Part shown: positions 50,300 through 61,078 of the stretch, piece after piece
How the letters are laid out: each line of letters starts with the position of its first letter
How positions within the stretch are numbered: position 1 is the stretch's first letter
DNA from: Cucumis sativus
Lineage: Eukaryota; Streptophyta; Magnoliopsida; Cucurbitales; Cucurbitaceae
Assembly: GCF_000004075.3 (NCBI RefSeq)
Contig: NC_026658.2
Coordinates: 2,852,001-2,916,000 of the forward strand
Length of the DNA stretch: 64,000 nt
Reading direction: 5' to 3'
Made by a program: the position numbers and the translations under genes
The notes under the pieces: generated by a model
Seen by the model: only the letters and a program-made list of their open reading frames with translations
What the model was told of the DNA's origin: nothing
Database searches by the model: none

Positions 50300-51835
50300 T
50301 TAAGAAGCCTAGGCATAAAATGGCAATCCATTGGATTCTCAGTTTCTTATTTACTGTTTATGATGTTTCAAAACAAGTGCTCTCCATGTTTACCGTCTTT
50401 GGTGGTTTGCGTATATGCATATCAAAATTAAAGCTGAAGAAGACAAAATTACTCTTGATTTTATATTTTATATTTCATGTGAAACTTTGGAGTACAAGAA
50501 AGAAGAGTGTAGCTAAATCTATGCTATATAACTAAAACGAGAGAAAAAGAAACAAATATAAGGTACGAGAGTGTCTTAAAATGTCCTATAACCTTTTATA
50601 ACAGGCAGCAGAAGAGAAAGCACTCCCTATTGGACCTGAAGAAGGAGGTTTTGGAATGTCATATGATCTCCTGTATGGGCGAGCTGGGTTCTTATGGGCT
50701 GCCTTATTCATTAATAAGCATCTTGGAGAGCAGAGAATACCTCATGATCTTCTCATGTCCGTAGTTGATGCTGTTTTAGCGGGTGGCAGGGCGGGTGCAT
50801 CCGACAACCCAGACTGCCCTTTGATGTTCAGATGGCATGGGACGAGATATTATGGTGCAGCCAACGGCCTGGCTGGTATCTTGCAAGTACTTTTGCATTT
50901 CCCACTTTCAAAAGAGGACACTGATGATGTTAAGGGGACGTTGAGATATTTGATGAGCAAAAGATTTCCACACAGCGGTAACTATCCCTCAAGTGAAGGC
51001 AGCCCAAGGGACAAATTAGTGCAATGGTCTCATGGGGCCACTGGCATTGGCATTACCCTCTGCAAGGCTTCACAGGTTGGTTCATTCTTTCGTGTCTAAC
51101 TTTTTAATGTGGCTCAATGCTCATTCTTTCGACTTCAATATCGTCCTTCTATTAGGCATGGAGGTTCTAGTATCTTTTTGTTGTTCAGTGTAGGGGTGAG
51201 GCAGATTTCTTAGTCTTGTTTATCCAGTGGAACACATATAAAACAAAAATCACGAAATCATGTTTACTAGGAAAGAAGTTCTTGGCCTTGATGTTTTAAG
51301 AAATTTTCAGATTTGTTGTCAACCATAGACCACAGCGATTAAGGTTAAGCTTCACTGGGAAAGGGTTGGATTAATTTAATAACTTCAATCTGGGATCTTT
51401 ATTTTTCTATCATAAACTGCATAGTAAAGACTTACATTCCTGAATGAAATACATAAGGTGGTTACAGGAGTTCTGATTTTACTCGAATTTCAGGTTTTCC
51501 ATGAAGACAGGGAGTTCAGGGACGCTGCAATTGAAGCAGGGGAAGTAGTATGGAAAAATGGATTGGTAAAGGAAGTTGGACTTGCTGACGGTGTTGCCGG
51601 CAATGCATATGCCTTTCTTTCCCTTTATCGCCTTACCGGAGAGAGTGTCTATGAAGAAAGAGCCAGAGCATTTGGAACCTACCTGTATCATAATGCTAGC
51701 AAGCTTGTTGCTACCCAAAACCAGGTTGGAGGCGACCGTCTTTTCTCTCTTTTCCATGGACTAGCTGGAACTGCATGCCTTTGGTTCGATTTGCTTGAAC
51801 CTGAGAAGTCAAGGTTCCCAGGTTATGAATTATAG
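46854..51835 (+). CDS. GCL1: LanC-like protein GCL1
   Basis: Five exons: 46854-47000, 47103-47290, 48929-49040, 50605-51075, 51494-51835; 419 residues, intact. It belongs to the eukaryotic LanC-like family (plant GCR2/GCL1/GCL2), a double alpha-barrel fold. The Arabidopsis member is At5g65280. Landmarks are NGLLGTAVTCLRSYEATG, FLCGRGGVYALGAV, SYDLLYGRAGFLWA, the internal WSHGATGIGITL and GLADGVAGNAYAFLSLYRLTG, and the end SRFPGYEL. In catalytic LanC proteins and GCL2-type relatives the corresponding motifs are WCHG and (L)CHG, whose Cys and His bind zinc. Here they are WSHG and LADG, so the metal site is probably lost, as I recall for GCL1 in other plants. Intron 3 (49041-50604) is long and carries a SINE-like copy and an ATT microsatellite. 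Confidence 0.92.
49258..49325 (-). repeat. tRNA-like SINE copy in GCL1 intron 3
   Basis: On the minus strand an A-box-like TAACTCAACTG (49298-49308) is followed by a B-box-like GGTTTGAATCC (49268-49278). Confidence 0.5.
50261..50300. repeat. (ATT)n microsatellite
   Basis: About 40 bases of ATT repeats with two ACT interruptions at the edges. Confidence 0.9.
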
Positions 51836-52506
51836 TTGAAGCTCAACTCAAAAGCATCCCCCTTGGAGTATGAAGTTGTGTATATTATTCCACTGATGTC
51901 TTGATGTTTGGATCTTTTGGTGTGATGGACTCGTTAATAATCAATTGTACAGTGCCTAAGATGTGTTACGATAACACACCAATTGAAGTTCTAGAATTGG
52001 GTTTTCAAGAATGAAAACAAGTCAAGGCAGGGGTGTTGATTTCTTGACCTTGAAGTTTGAAATCACATTTCACGTGCTTGAATAAAAAAAAAAATTAATT
52101 GATTAAAAGAGAACTCACTGTTAATTCTCTGTCGTGGTGATTGTTTAATTATAAAAGGTAGGTTAACATTTGATACGTGGGAACTATGGAAGAGCCTATT
52201 GATTCTCACATTTTTTTAAAAAGAGGAACACTCTGTTCAAAACGAGTTTCTTCAGTTTTTATAATTTTAGCTATAATTTCTTTCATCGGATAGTGTAGGG
52301 AACTGGAATATCTTGAAACCAGCTAACACAAACTATTCTCATTTGATTGAAGAAGAAGACATCTTTAGGCACCAAAAAGAAAAAAGAAGAAAAACCACAT
52401 AAATACACAATGTAAACTACTTGTATGAATTTACAGTTTTACAAAAAGATCAAAAGAAAAAAAAAAAAAAAAAATCAAAACTGCATTAACATCACAAAAA
52501 CTTCAC
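51836..52506. other. Facing 3' ends of GCL1 and the coiled-coil gene
   Basis: Two genes converge here. The stretch should contain both 3' UTRs. An A run lies at 52457-52475. No other feature is seen. Confidence 0.6.
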
Positions 52507-54574
52507 TCAGGTGATTGTTCCTTCTTTCTGTTGAAAGCTCCTCCTCCTCATCAAAAGATCCCAAATCTCCTTATCAATGCCTTCTTCTTCCTTGAATTCC
52601 TATCTCCTTCTAACTCATCCAAATTCCCTTCTTCCAACTGATCCAGATCCTCACCATCAAAATGCATCAGCTCCCCATCTTCACTATACTGAGACAACGA
52701 TGGCCTCCTCTCGTGCAGCCTTGCCGAACCAGGTGAATCAACATTCTCGTCAAAAATGGACCCTTTAAGCGTCTCCTCCATTTCAGGCTCTTCATCTTCT
52801 GCTTCTTCTTCCACCTCCTTCTTCTGTGGTGAGATTCTCAACTCCAAGAAACTAAAACTGAAAGCTTTCCCTAACCTTTTCCCAAATGTATCCTCCTTCT
52901 CGGCTGGACTCGGACTTGGATTCTGATTTGGACTTGGACTCAACGGCGGTTTTGATTTCGTCATCTCCACTTGCTCTTTTCCTTCTTCTTTGTTCTTGCT
53001 CTCCTCTTTGCTCTTGTTCTCCTCTTTGCTCTTGCTTTCCTCTTTACCGTTCCCTTCTTTCTTGGTTGCTTCTTCTAGCAATTGCTTCAACTCCTTAATC
53101 TCCTCTAGAGCTGAAGCTTGGCTGACTTTTAGAGTCTCATTCTCAGTGCTAACAAAATCCAATGCATTTTCCTTCTCGACTAAACAATCTTTTAGCTGTG
53201 AATTCTCCTCTATTGCAATTCCTGCAGCTTCCTTGGCCACAGTAGCTTCATTTAAGGCTTGTTTTAGAATGTCTCTTAATTTCTTGATCTCTTCTTTTGA
53301 TGTCATGTTCTTGAGATCGGCTAGCCTCAGCGAATCCATTAAGCGGCGATTCTCTTGTTGCGCATTGTATCTGTCATCTTCAGCTCTTCTTATACAATCC
53401 ACTAAGCTTGTTTCTCTTCCACTCCATGCTAATAGAGATTCTTCTGCTTCTAATCTCAGCCTATCTACTGTGCTTTTGTATAAATCAGCCTCTTTTCTTG
53501 CCTCTTGTAACAGAGTTTTGTTCTTTTCTTCTATGGTTTTCAATGTTGTTCTCAAGTTCTCTGTTTCTTCCTTTCTTTGCTTTAATTCCTCTTCACTTGT
53601 GCTGTATTTTCCTTTGAAATGATTGGCTTCTGTTGCTACTTCTTTTAATGCCATAGCTAGATCATCCATGGCCTTCTTGTTGTTTTCCTCTGCTTCTGTG
53701 GCTAACTTTAGCTCGTTTTTTAGCAGAGCCAGATTTTGTTTCGTCGATTCGAGCTCGAATTTTAGGCTTTCGAATTCGTGGTTTCCTGGAATGTTGTGGT
53801 TGTCATTATTGGTGTTGGAAGAACATTTTTGGAGCTTTTCATGAAGGGATTGGATTTCTAGCTTTGACTCTTCGAGGGAAACCTTTGCTTGTTCTAGCTG
53901 TTCTGTTTGTGCTAATATTAAATCCTTTGTTTTCTCCTCTGATTCTTTGGAAATTCGGTACTTTTTCTCCAGTTCTTCGATTCTTGATTCTGTTTGTAGT
54001 TCAGAATTTTTCAAAACAGAGAGCTGCTCTGTTTTCTCTGCCAATTGAAGCTTTAATCCCTCAGCATTTTCCACGGCGGAGTCTTTGTTTCTCTTCACAG
54101 ATTTCAATCCCTCAGCCTTTTCCACGGCGGAGTTTTTGTTTCTCTTCACAGATTCCAATCCCTCAGCCTTTCCTACGGCGGACTCTTTGTTTCTCGATTC
54201 CAACTCAGAATTAAGCTTTGTATTGATCTCATTCGCCATTTTCTTCACATCTTTAAACTTTGGAAGCTCTGTTGAATCATCTTCTTCCACATTGAATTTC
54301 ATACCTACCTTCTCCATTGGTTGATGTATTTCATAAACTACGATCAAATCCTCTGTTTTTAAGGAAAAAGAAAGGAAAGAAAAAACACAAAACACAACTG
54401 ACCCCAACAAACAAAAGCAAAACCCAGTTTCTATAACTATGGAAACATTGTTTTTAATATAACAAAAAGAATGAAAAATTGAAGAAGAAGATGAAGCAGA
54501 AAGGGTCAATTAGAGAGGAAAGAGAGAGAGAAACTTACAGAATCAGAGTAAGTTGGAAGAACACGCAATTCCAT
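52507..54574 (-). CDS. Long coiled-coil protein, WEB/myosin-like family
   Basis: The main exon runs 52507-54352 and codes for about 603 residues from MEKVGMKFNVEEDD (ATG at 54317). A short upstream exon at 54539-54574 (MELRVLPTYSDS) probably precedes it; joining them in frame would need one further base, so the true start is unsettled. Most of the protein is heptad coiled coil with LEAEESLLAWSGRE and KLRDILKQALNEA, as in plant WEB-family proteins of chloroplast movement and related filament-like proteins. Near the N terminus a 17-residue unit (AEGLKSVKRNKNSAVEK) occurs three times. A Lys/Glu repeat and a Ser/Pro-rich stretch lie toward the C-terminal acidic region. The frame ends early (stop at 52551); adding one G to the run 52560-52562 (minus strand) gives an RRFGD ending with a basic tail, stop at 52507. 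Partners and exact role are unknown. Confidence 0.78.
54055..54205 (-). repeat. 51-bp coding tandem repeat, three units
   Basis: Three head-to-tail units of 51 bases code for three versions of a 17-residue block in the coiled-coil protein. Plus-strand anchors CCACGGCGG, CCACGGCGG and CTACGGCGG lie at 54071, 54122 and 54173. Confidence 0.85.
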
Positions 54575-54749
54575 TGAGAAAAAACGAAAACGAAGTGTTT
54601 GTAATTTTTGGTTTTTTGGAGAAAGAAAAAGAAGATCAGTAGAAGATGAATTTAGAGAGAGAAGAAAAGAGAAGAGAGGTTTGAGAATGAAGGAAAGTCC
54701 GAAGATGGCGGATGTTCCATTAAAGGAATCAATGGGTTTCATTCGATCT

Positions 54750-57700
54750 TTGTCGATTTCATGAAATGTTTAAAATTATGTTAATCAATTAGCCATTGGA
54801 TTTGACGATGTCCATTTTGCCTTTTTCTTTTATTACTTTTTTAACTATAAAACTACTTTGGTAGTTGCATGGATTATGGTTTTAAAATACAAATACAAAT
54901 TAAAATCTAACACTAAAATTTCAATTTTATTGATAATAAATATTTATAAATAAAGTTCCAAACATTTTTAAAAAATATCAAAATAAATTAAAAAAATTTA
55001 GTAAAATTTTAGATTCTATTATATCACCTGTGAATTTAATTTGTTATAAGTTGTAAATATTTTGTAAAATCTACTATTTTCACAAATTCCTCAATTTTAT
55101 TTATATATTTGTCTCTATCTTTATTTTTTTATATAAAAGAAACGTATAAAAATTGTGGGTAATATGTGAATAATTAACACATTGTTTATTTAAATCCAAT
55201 ACAAAAATCAAATTGATCATAAACTAAAACGGATTAGACTTCAAAGTACACACACCAAAATAAAATTTTAAGAGAACTATTCTTAGTGATTGGAAAGTTC
55301 GATAAAAAAATGAAAAACTAAGAAAAAGAAGAATTTAATTTTATGGTGGCTAATTATGTCTATGTTTAACCAATACACTTTTTTTTTTTACTATCAAAAT
55401 GTTGTAGTGTCAAAGATGTTATGTCGTGAAGTCGATAGAGGTATGTGTAAGCTGAAGACATAATTTTTTATGAATCTTTGGATTGAGAAAATTGGAATGG
55501 AAATAAGATATCGTAAAAAATTATAATTATATATATATAGATGGAAGCGGCCGGTCGGCAGAGAGTGGTGGTTAGATGGCAACATCTAACGGCCGTTTAA
55601 CTAATTTTCTTTTTCTTTATTTGAGCCGATTGTGTATATACGTATATATGTGTATATGTTTCCATCCATATGTCCATAGAATATATTATAAAATTAAAGT
55701 ATGAAAAAACTAAAATATTTACAAATATAACATTGTACTATTTGTCATTTAATTATTTAATTATTAATCAAGATATATTTATCGTTTATGGATAAATTTA
55801 TTTTAATACATTTTTAAATATTTTTAAAAAGATTTGTTAAACATAATAATTTTCTTAAAATTAAGGATAAATCAAGATTAATTTTAAAGATAAGTTATCA
55901 TTTGTGAATATTTTCAACATATTTATATAAAGACAGTTACAAAATATTTTGAATAATATCTTTAAATTTGGAAAAGATGGTTTTTCAAAAATAGAAAAGT
56001 TTGACGAGTTATTTAGGGCTCATAGAACAAAACCACTCAAATACAAAATTTATTACGGTTCGATTTTTTTCAGATTGGGTGTAAATATTTTGTCAAATGC
56101 TCTATTTTTGACAATTTTCCTATTTTTTTCAACTATGGTACGGTTACCTAAATAATTCAACTTTAAGAAGTTCAAATTACTTATTTTGTATTACTAATTC
56201 TTTTTTATCGTTTTCAAACATAGTATAATTAACCAAAATATTTAAAAAGTTGTCGTTTACAATAATTTTTATGTCTATGTTCTTATACAAACGATAAATG
56301 ATGGTTTTTTTAACACTTTTTGAAATATCACAGTATTGTTAAAAATTTTAAAAGTTAAACATTTGAAACGATATTTTGCTAAAAGCAAAAAGAACCTAAA
56401 CTTTTAAATGAATTTATAGGTGAAAGAATCATTAACAAGTCAAAACGTAGTCTAAATCAAAGGTTCAAATTTCTCACTTTTCACGCATATTTTGAACCAT
56501 ATGCAGAGAATAAATAAAAGAGTTGCGTCAAATTTTTAATTACAAATTAAAATAAAGGTTTGTTTAGAAGAAAAAAGATTCAAGTTGGGCTGCAAAGAAT
56601 GGTATTGTTAAGTAGGGAGAAAACGATTTATTTATATTATCAAATGGAAGGAAGAACTTTTCAAGGCTGCAATAAGGAATTTTCTTCTTTCAAAGGAACC
56701 ATCTTTGATCACCAAAACGTTTATTCCATTTATCAGTTCTCAATTTCTTAATTTGTTGTTGTTTTTTCCTTTTTTTGGTTCGTTTTAATTCAATGGTCTT
56801 GTTGTAAAGTGACATTTAGAGCTTGTTTATAGTTCAACTATTTAAATAATATAGGTACACATATAAGAATTGTTGTCAATATAGACTAATTCTTCTCAAC
56901 AATTTGACTTTGAAGAAAACAATTCAAAGTTTTTTCGTTCTTTTTCTCCAATAGCAACGACTAAAACATTACTCGATCAAAAGGATAGAAGTTAAAATCT
57001 TTACATGAATTCAATGAATATAAATAATTTTGATCCATTAGATACAATTAAAAAGAGCTTGAAAATGCTTTGGCCAAATATTTTAGTGATCTCTTTTGCT
57101 CTGATAGTCCCATGGGAGGAGGATTAGTTGGTTGAATTTAAAATTAGTGAAGGTATGAATGAGAATGTCGTGAGAGATTACTCTGAGATGGGGATTAAGG
57201 GTGCAGTATCCTGAATAAATCTTCCCTGTAAACACCAATGTATTGGCAGAGAAGAGAGAAAATAACGAGGCTGCTGTTCGTGAGATCTAGGGAATGCTCG
57301 ACTATCTTCGACAGATGAAATGGAGGCAATATGGCCCTGTTGAAACTAGTTGAACCTGAATGGAGAATTTGGGTGTTCGTGAATCAGGATGGCTGCGCTT
57401 AGTTCTTTCTCATAGGCTTTTTCTAATAGAACGACCCACCATTCTCCATCTTATTGACGTTTGATGAAGGGTGAGAGTGGGGCTTCTTTATTTTGATTTG
57501 TTACCTTTAAGAGTGACATTACTAAGAAATGTATTTTAGGCTTGAGTTGTTTTAGAGAATGAAAACATCAGTTTAGCAAAGAAAAATTAGAAGCTTTTCA
57601 CCCGAAGATATATATAATTATCGCAGTGACAAAATTAACTTTCAAAACCCAAATGAAAACTTGGAATGATGAGAGAAATGGTATAAGAATGAAGAGAACA

Positions 57701-58369
57701 AGTGCGGGTTCTGAATGGATTCATCTTTTAGGCAAAATCATAAAGCCAGTAAATATAGCAATGATCTGATGTCCCTTCACTCTACAACATTTTTATATCA
57801 TGAACATAGCATAAACCACACGTGCAGCTGATTTAAAAAGTCGAGGATAGTAGCCAAATGATAAGAACGAATTATAGATTTAGGGATGAAGGCGAAGATA
57901 AAACAACAGCACACCATATCAAATTGCAGGAAGAATTACGTTGCATAAAGGAACATAAACATGAAACCACACATTAGCAGGTGGGAAAAAAATGATGAAT
58001 CGAGACAAATCTGAACTACAAATTAGATATGATAGGTTTAGGTTATCCAACAAATATTAGTTTGGCTGCAATACCCCAAAAACACAATTCATCAATGGAA
58101 ATACAGAATTAAGCTCCTCCATCCTTTTTAAAAGAACAAAAAACAAAATCATCCACAACTAAACATTAACATGCACAACCAAAAGCATTATGCCTTTTTT
58201 ACCATATTCACTACAAGTTTTCTAGTATAAAACTATACTACCAACCCTTGCTAAAAACAAAAAATAAGAACCACCCCCATCATCATCCCTTCATCATCAT
58301 CATCAATTAGGTCTTTTGATCACCTCCTTTGCAGCCAATACCATTCACCAAACAACAATACAACATCTT
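54750..58369. other. AT-rich intergenic region
   Basis: No gene supported over 3.6 kb. There is plain AT-rich DNA to about 57000, then a GC-richer stretch at 57040-57530 with only broken frames, possibly a decayed mobile element. The part right of 57800 probably includes the H3.3 3' UTR. A CATCAT run is at 58275-58303. Confidence 0.5.
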
Positions 58370-59091
<722 letters not shown>

Positions 59092-59569
59092 CTACAGAAA
59101 AACAAACCCCAACTCCAACTCAATCACAATTCGACATCATCCAACACAATTTTCATTCTAGGAATCTTTACAGAACGCCTACACGAGATTTCAGAAAGTC
59201 GAACGGCACTACCACACAAATCCTCCTATCTAATTAATACCCAAATCTATTTCCTAATCGCATGCACTCATAAACTAAAAAACATACAATACAAAATCAC
59301 TAAAGACATTCAAACGGGAGAAATTCGAAAAGGCATCCGAACTATGTAACCCAGGGAGATCCAGAAAGCCCTAATCTCTCCTAAACCTAAGCCCAGAAAC
59401 AAAATTGAGAGCGTTGAACGACGGCAAAGAAATAAACCATAGAAGAAAACAAAAAGATCTGGAAACAAATTGACTACTTGAAAATCAATCTAAAAACCTG
59501 GCCGAATTTCAGAATAATGATGAAAGAAGAAAAGAAGAAAAGAAAAAAGCGAGAAGAATTAAGACAAAC
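59092..59569 (-). other. Leader intron of H3.3
   Basis: On the minus strand a donor CTTCAG|GTTTGTC lies at 59570/59569 and an acceptor TTCTGTAG ends directly before the ATG at 59091. Plant H3.3 genes commonly have a leader intron, and these often raise expression. Confidence 0.7.
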
Positions 59570-59659
59570 CTGAAGTCGCTACGGCGGTTCTTCTCTCTCG
59601 AACAGATCCTTCTCTTCGTCAAAGAAGCCAAAAGTTCAACGATAAGTGCAGTTAGAGCA

Positions 59660-59667
59660 TATATATA
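59660..59667 (-). promoter_or_regulatory. TATA box of H3.3
   Basis: TATATATA about 90 bases upstream of the leader donor site on the minus strand. It would place transcription start near 59630, leaving a leader exon of about 60 bases. Confidence 0.6.
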
Positions 59668-59699
59668 GCGTCATAAAAGAAGAAAGAATCTGAAGGATC

Positions 59700-61078
59700 G
59701 AACGGTTAAGAGAGCATATCCGTGTGTTTTTTAGGTGTACGAATCTAACGGTAAATGAGGGATTGAGTTGTGTTTTCTCGAGTACAGTGAACGGCCACGA
59801 TGTGATAGTGAAAGGGTAGACGAGGATCGTGAGAATACAATACTCGTTTCCTATTGGTTGGAATCGCGATAAATCTGTGGCAATTCCTTTATTTTGGGTT
59901 ATTGGGGGATTAGAGAATGAAACGTGAGATGATTACCCTTTGCAGGGCAGTTTAGATTTTGAATTTGTCAACAAAAAGTTTCCTATTTCTTTTTCTCTGT
60001 TTTTCTTTTTCCATTGGTGGACTAAAAACTGACCAATCAACTCATGCCATGTAGGATTTATCCTTTTTTAGGAGCTGGAATTTCAATTTTTTTCTTGCAA
60101 ACATTTCTTTAAAAATTATAATTATCTGTCTTTCTTTTTGTCTATATAACAGAGTCCTAATATTGGTGATTGAAAATTTGTGAAATGTTTGCATATTTTA
60201 TATGTTAGGTGGCAGATCGAACTTATTTGAACTCTTAATTATCAGTATTTATATAAATAGACTAATAGAATCCTTAACATTTAAAACTTAGTTATTTGGT
60301 CTTTTTAAGGATTGTATCAATTAAATTCCAAAACTTGACTTTCATAAGTAAATCAATTATAAATCTCAATTAGCATTACTTATAAGACCCATCCATTGTA
60401 TACATGTAAGAAGTGTTGCATTGAGCTCGAGATCAAAAGCTTGATTCTCCCCAGGTGAAACGAAGCTGAAGCAAGCAAGCAAACATAGTTTGAGAAGAAG
60501 TTCATGAACTTGGAAAGGGTTCCATATAATAATTGATAATTCAAAATCGAACAAACTCAAGTTACAAAGTGAAACTTCTAAACATCTGTCACTTTAGTAT
60601 AAGAGAGAGAGTTCTACAAAGGAACCGATTTTACAATCCCGATCTGCCACCATTTCCAGATAAATTGAAAAGATGCTGATTTTGCCGGGTTTGGAGAGGG
60701 AGACGAGTTTCATTTTTTTCATATGAATTTCAATTCCAAATCTTTTCCCTTCCCTTTGTTTTTCTTTTTACAGTAATAAGCAAAAAGAAAGAAAGAAAGA
60801 AGAAAAGAATCTTCAAAGCTTAATAGAAACCTACAATAAATTATCACACTCTCGGCTAAACTAAACACTAAACCCACCTTCAAACTTAAGAAACCAATAA
60901 AGATGCCGACCACCGTATCACACTACCAGTGATTCATGACACCAATTTGTGAACTGTGATTATACTTCGACTCTTGAGAGACCAATGGTATTATGTTTGA
61001 TCGTGGACTGACCTTGAGAAGGCAGACTTTGAACACGAATCAGGTGGGTGGTCGGCATTCACAATATCTAGACTGTGA
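59700..61078. other. H3.3 upstream region and 3' flank of SCAI
   Basis: The left part is the H3.3 promoter region. The right part is the 3' UTR and flank of the SCAI gene; it contains a 12-bp inverted pair (60902-60913 and about 61047-61058) and two near copies of ACTGTGATTAYACTTCG (60954 and 61071). No other gene is seen. Confidence 0.5.

Noticed and set aside
52990-53622. 210-codon plus-strand frame
   Set aside because: It is antisense to the coiled-coil gene, whose minus-strand heptads and family motifs are clear.
54360-54509. The 64-residue N-terminal extension of the coiled-coil frame, starting MTLSASSSSS
   Set aside because: It is the translation of an intron: a polypyrimidine-rich stretch ending AAAAACAG lies right before the coding part.
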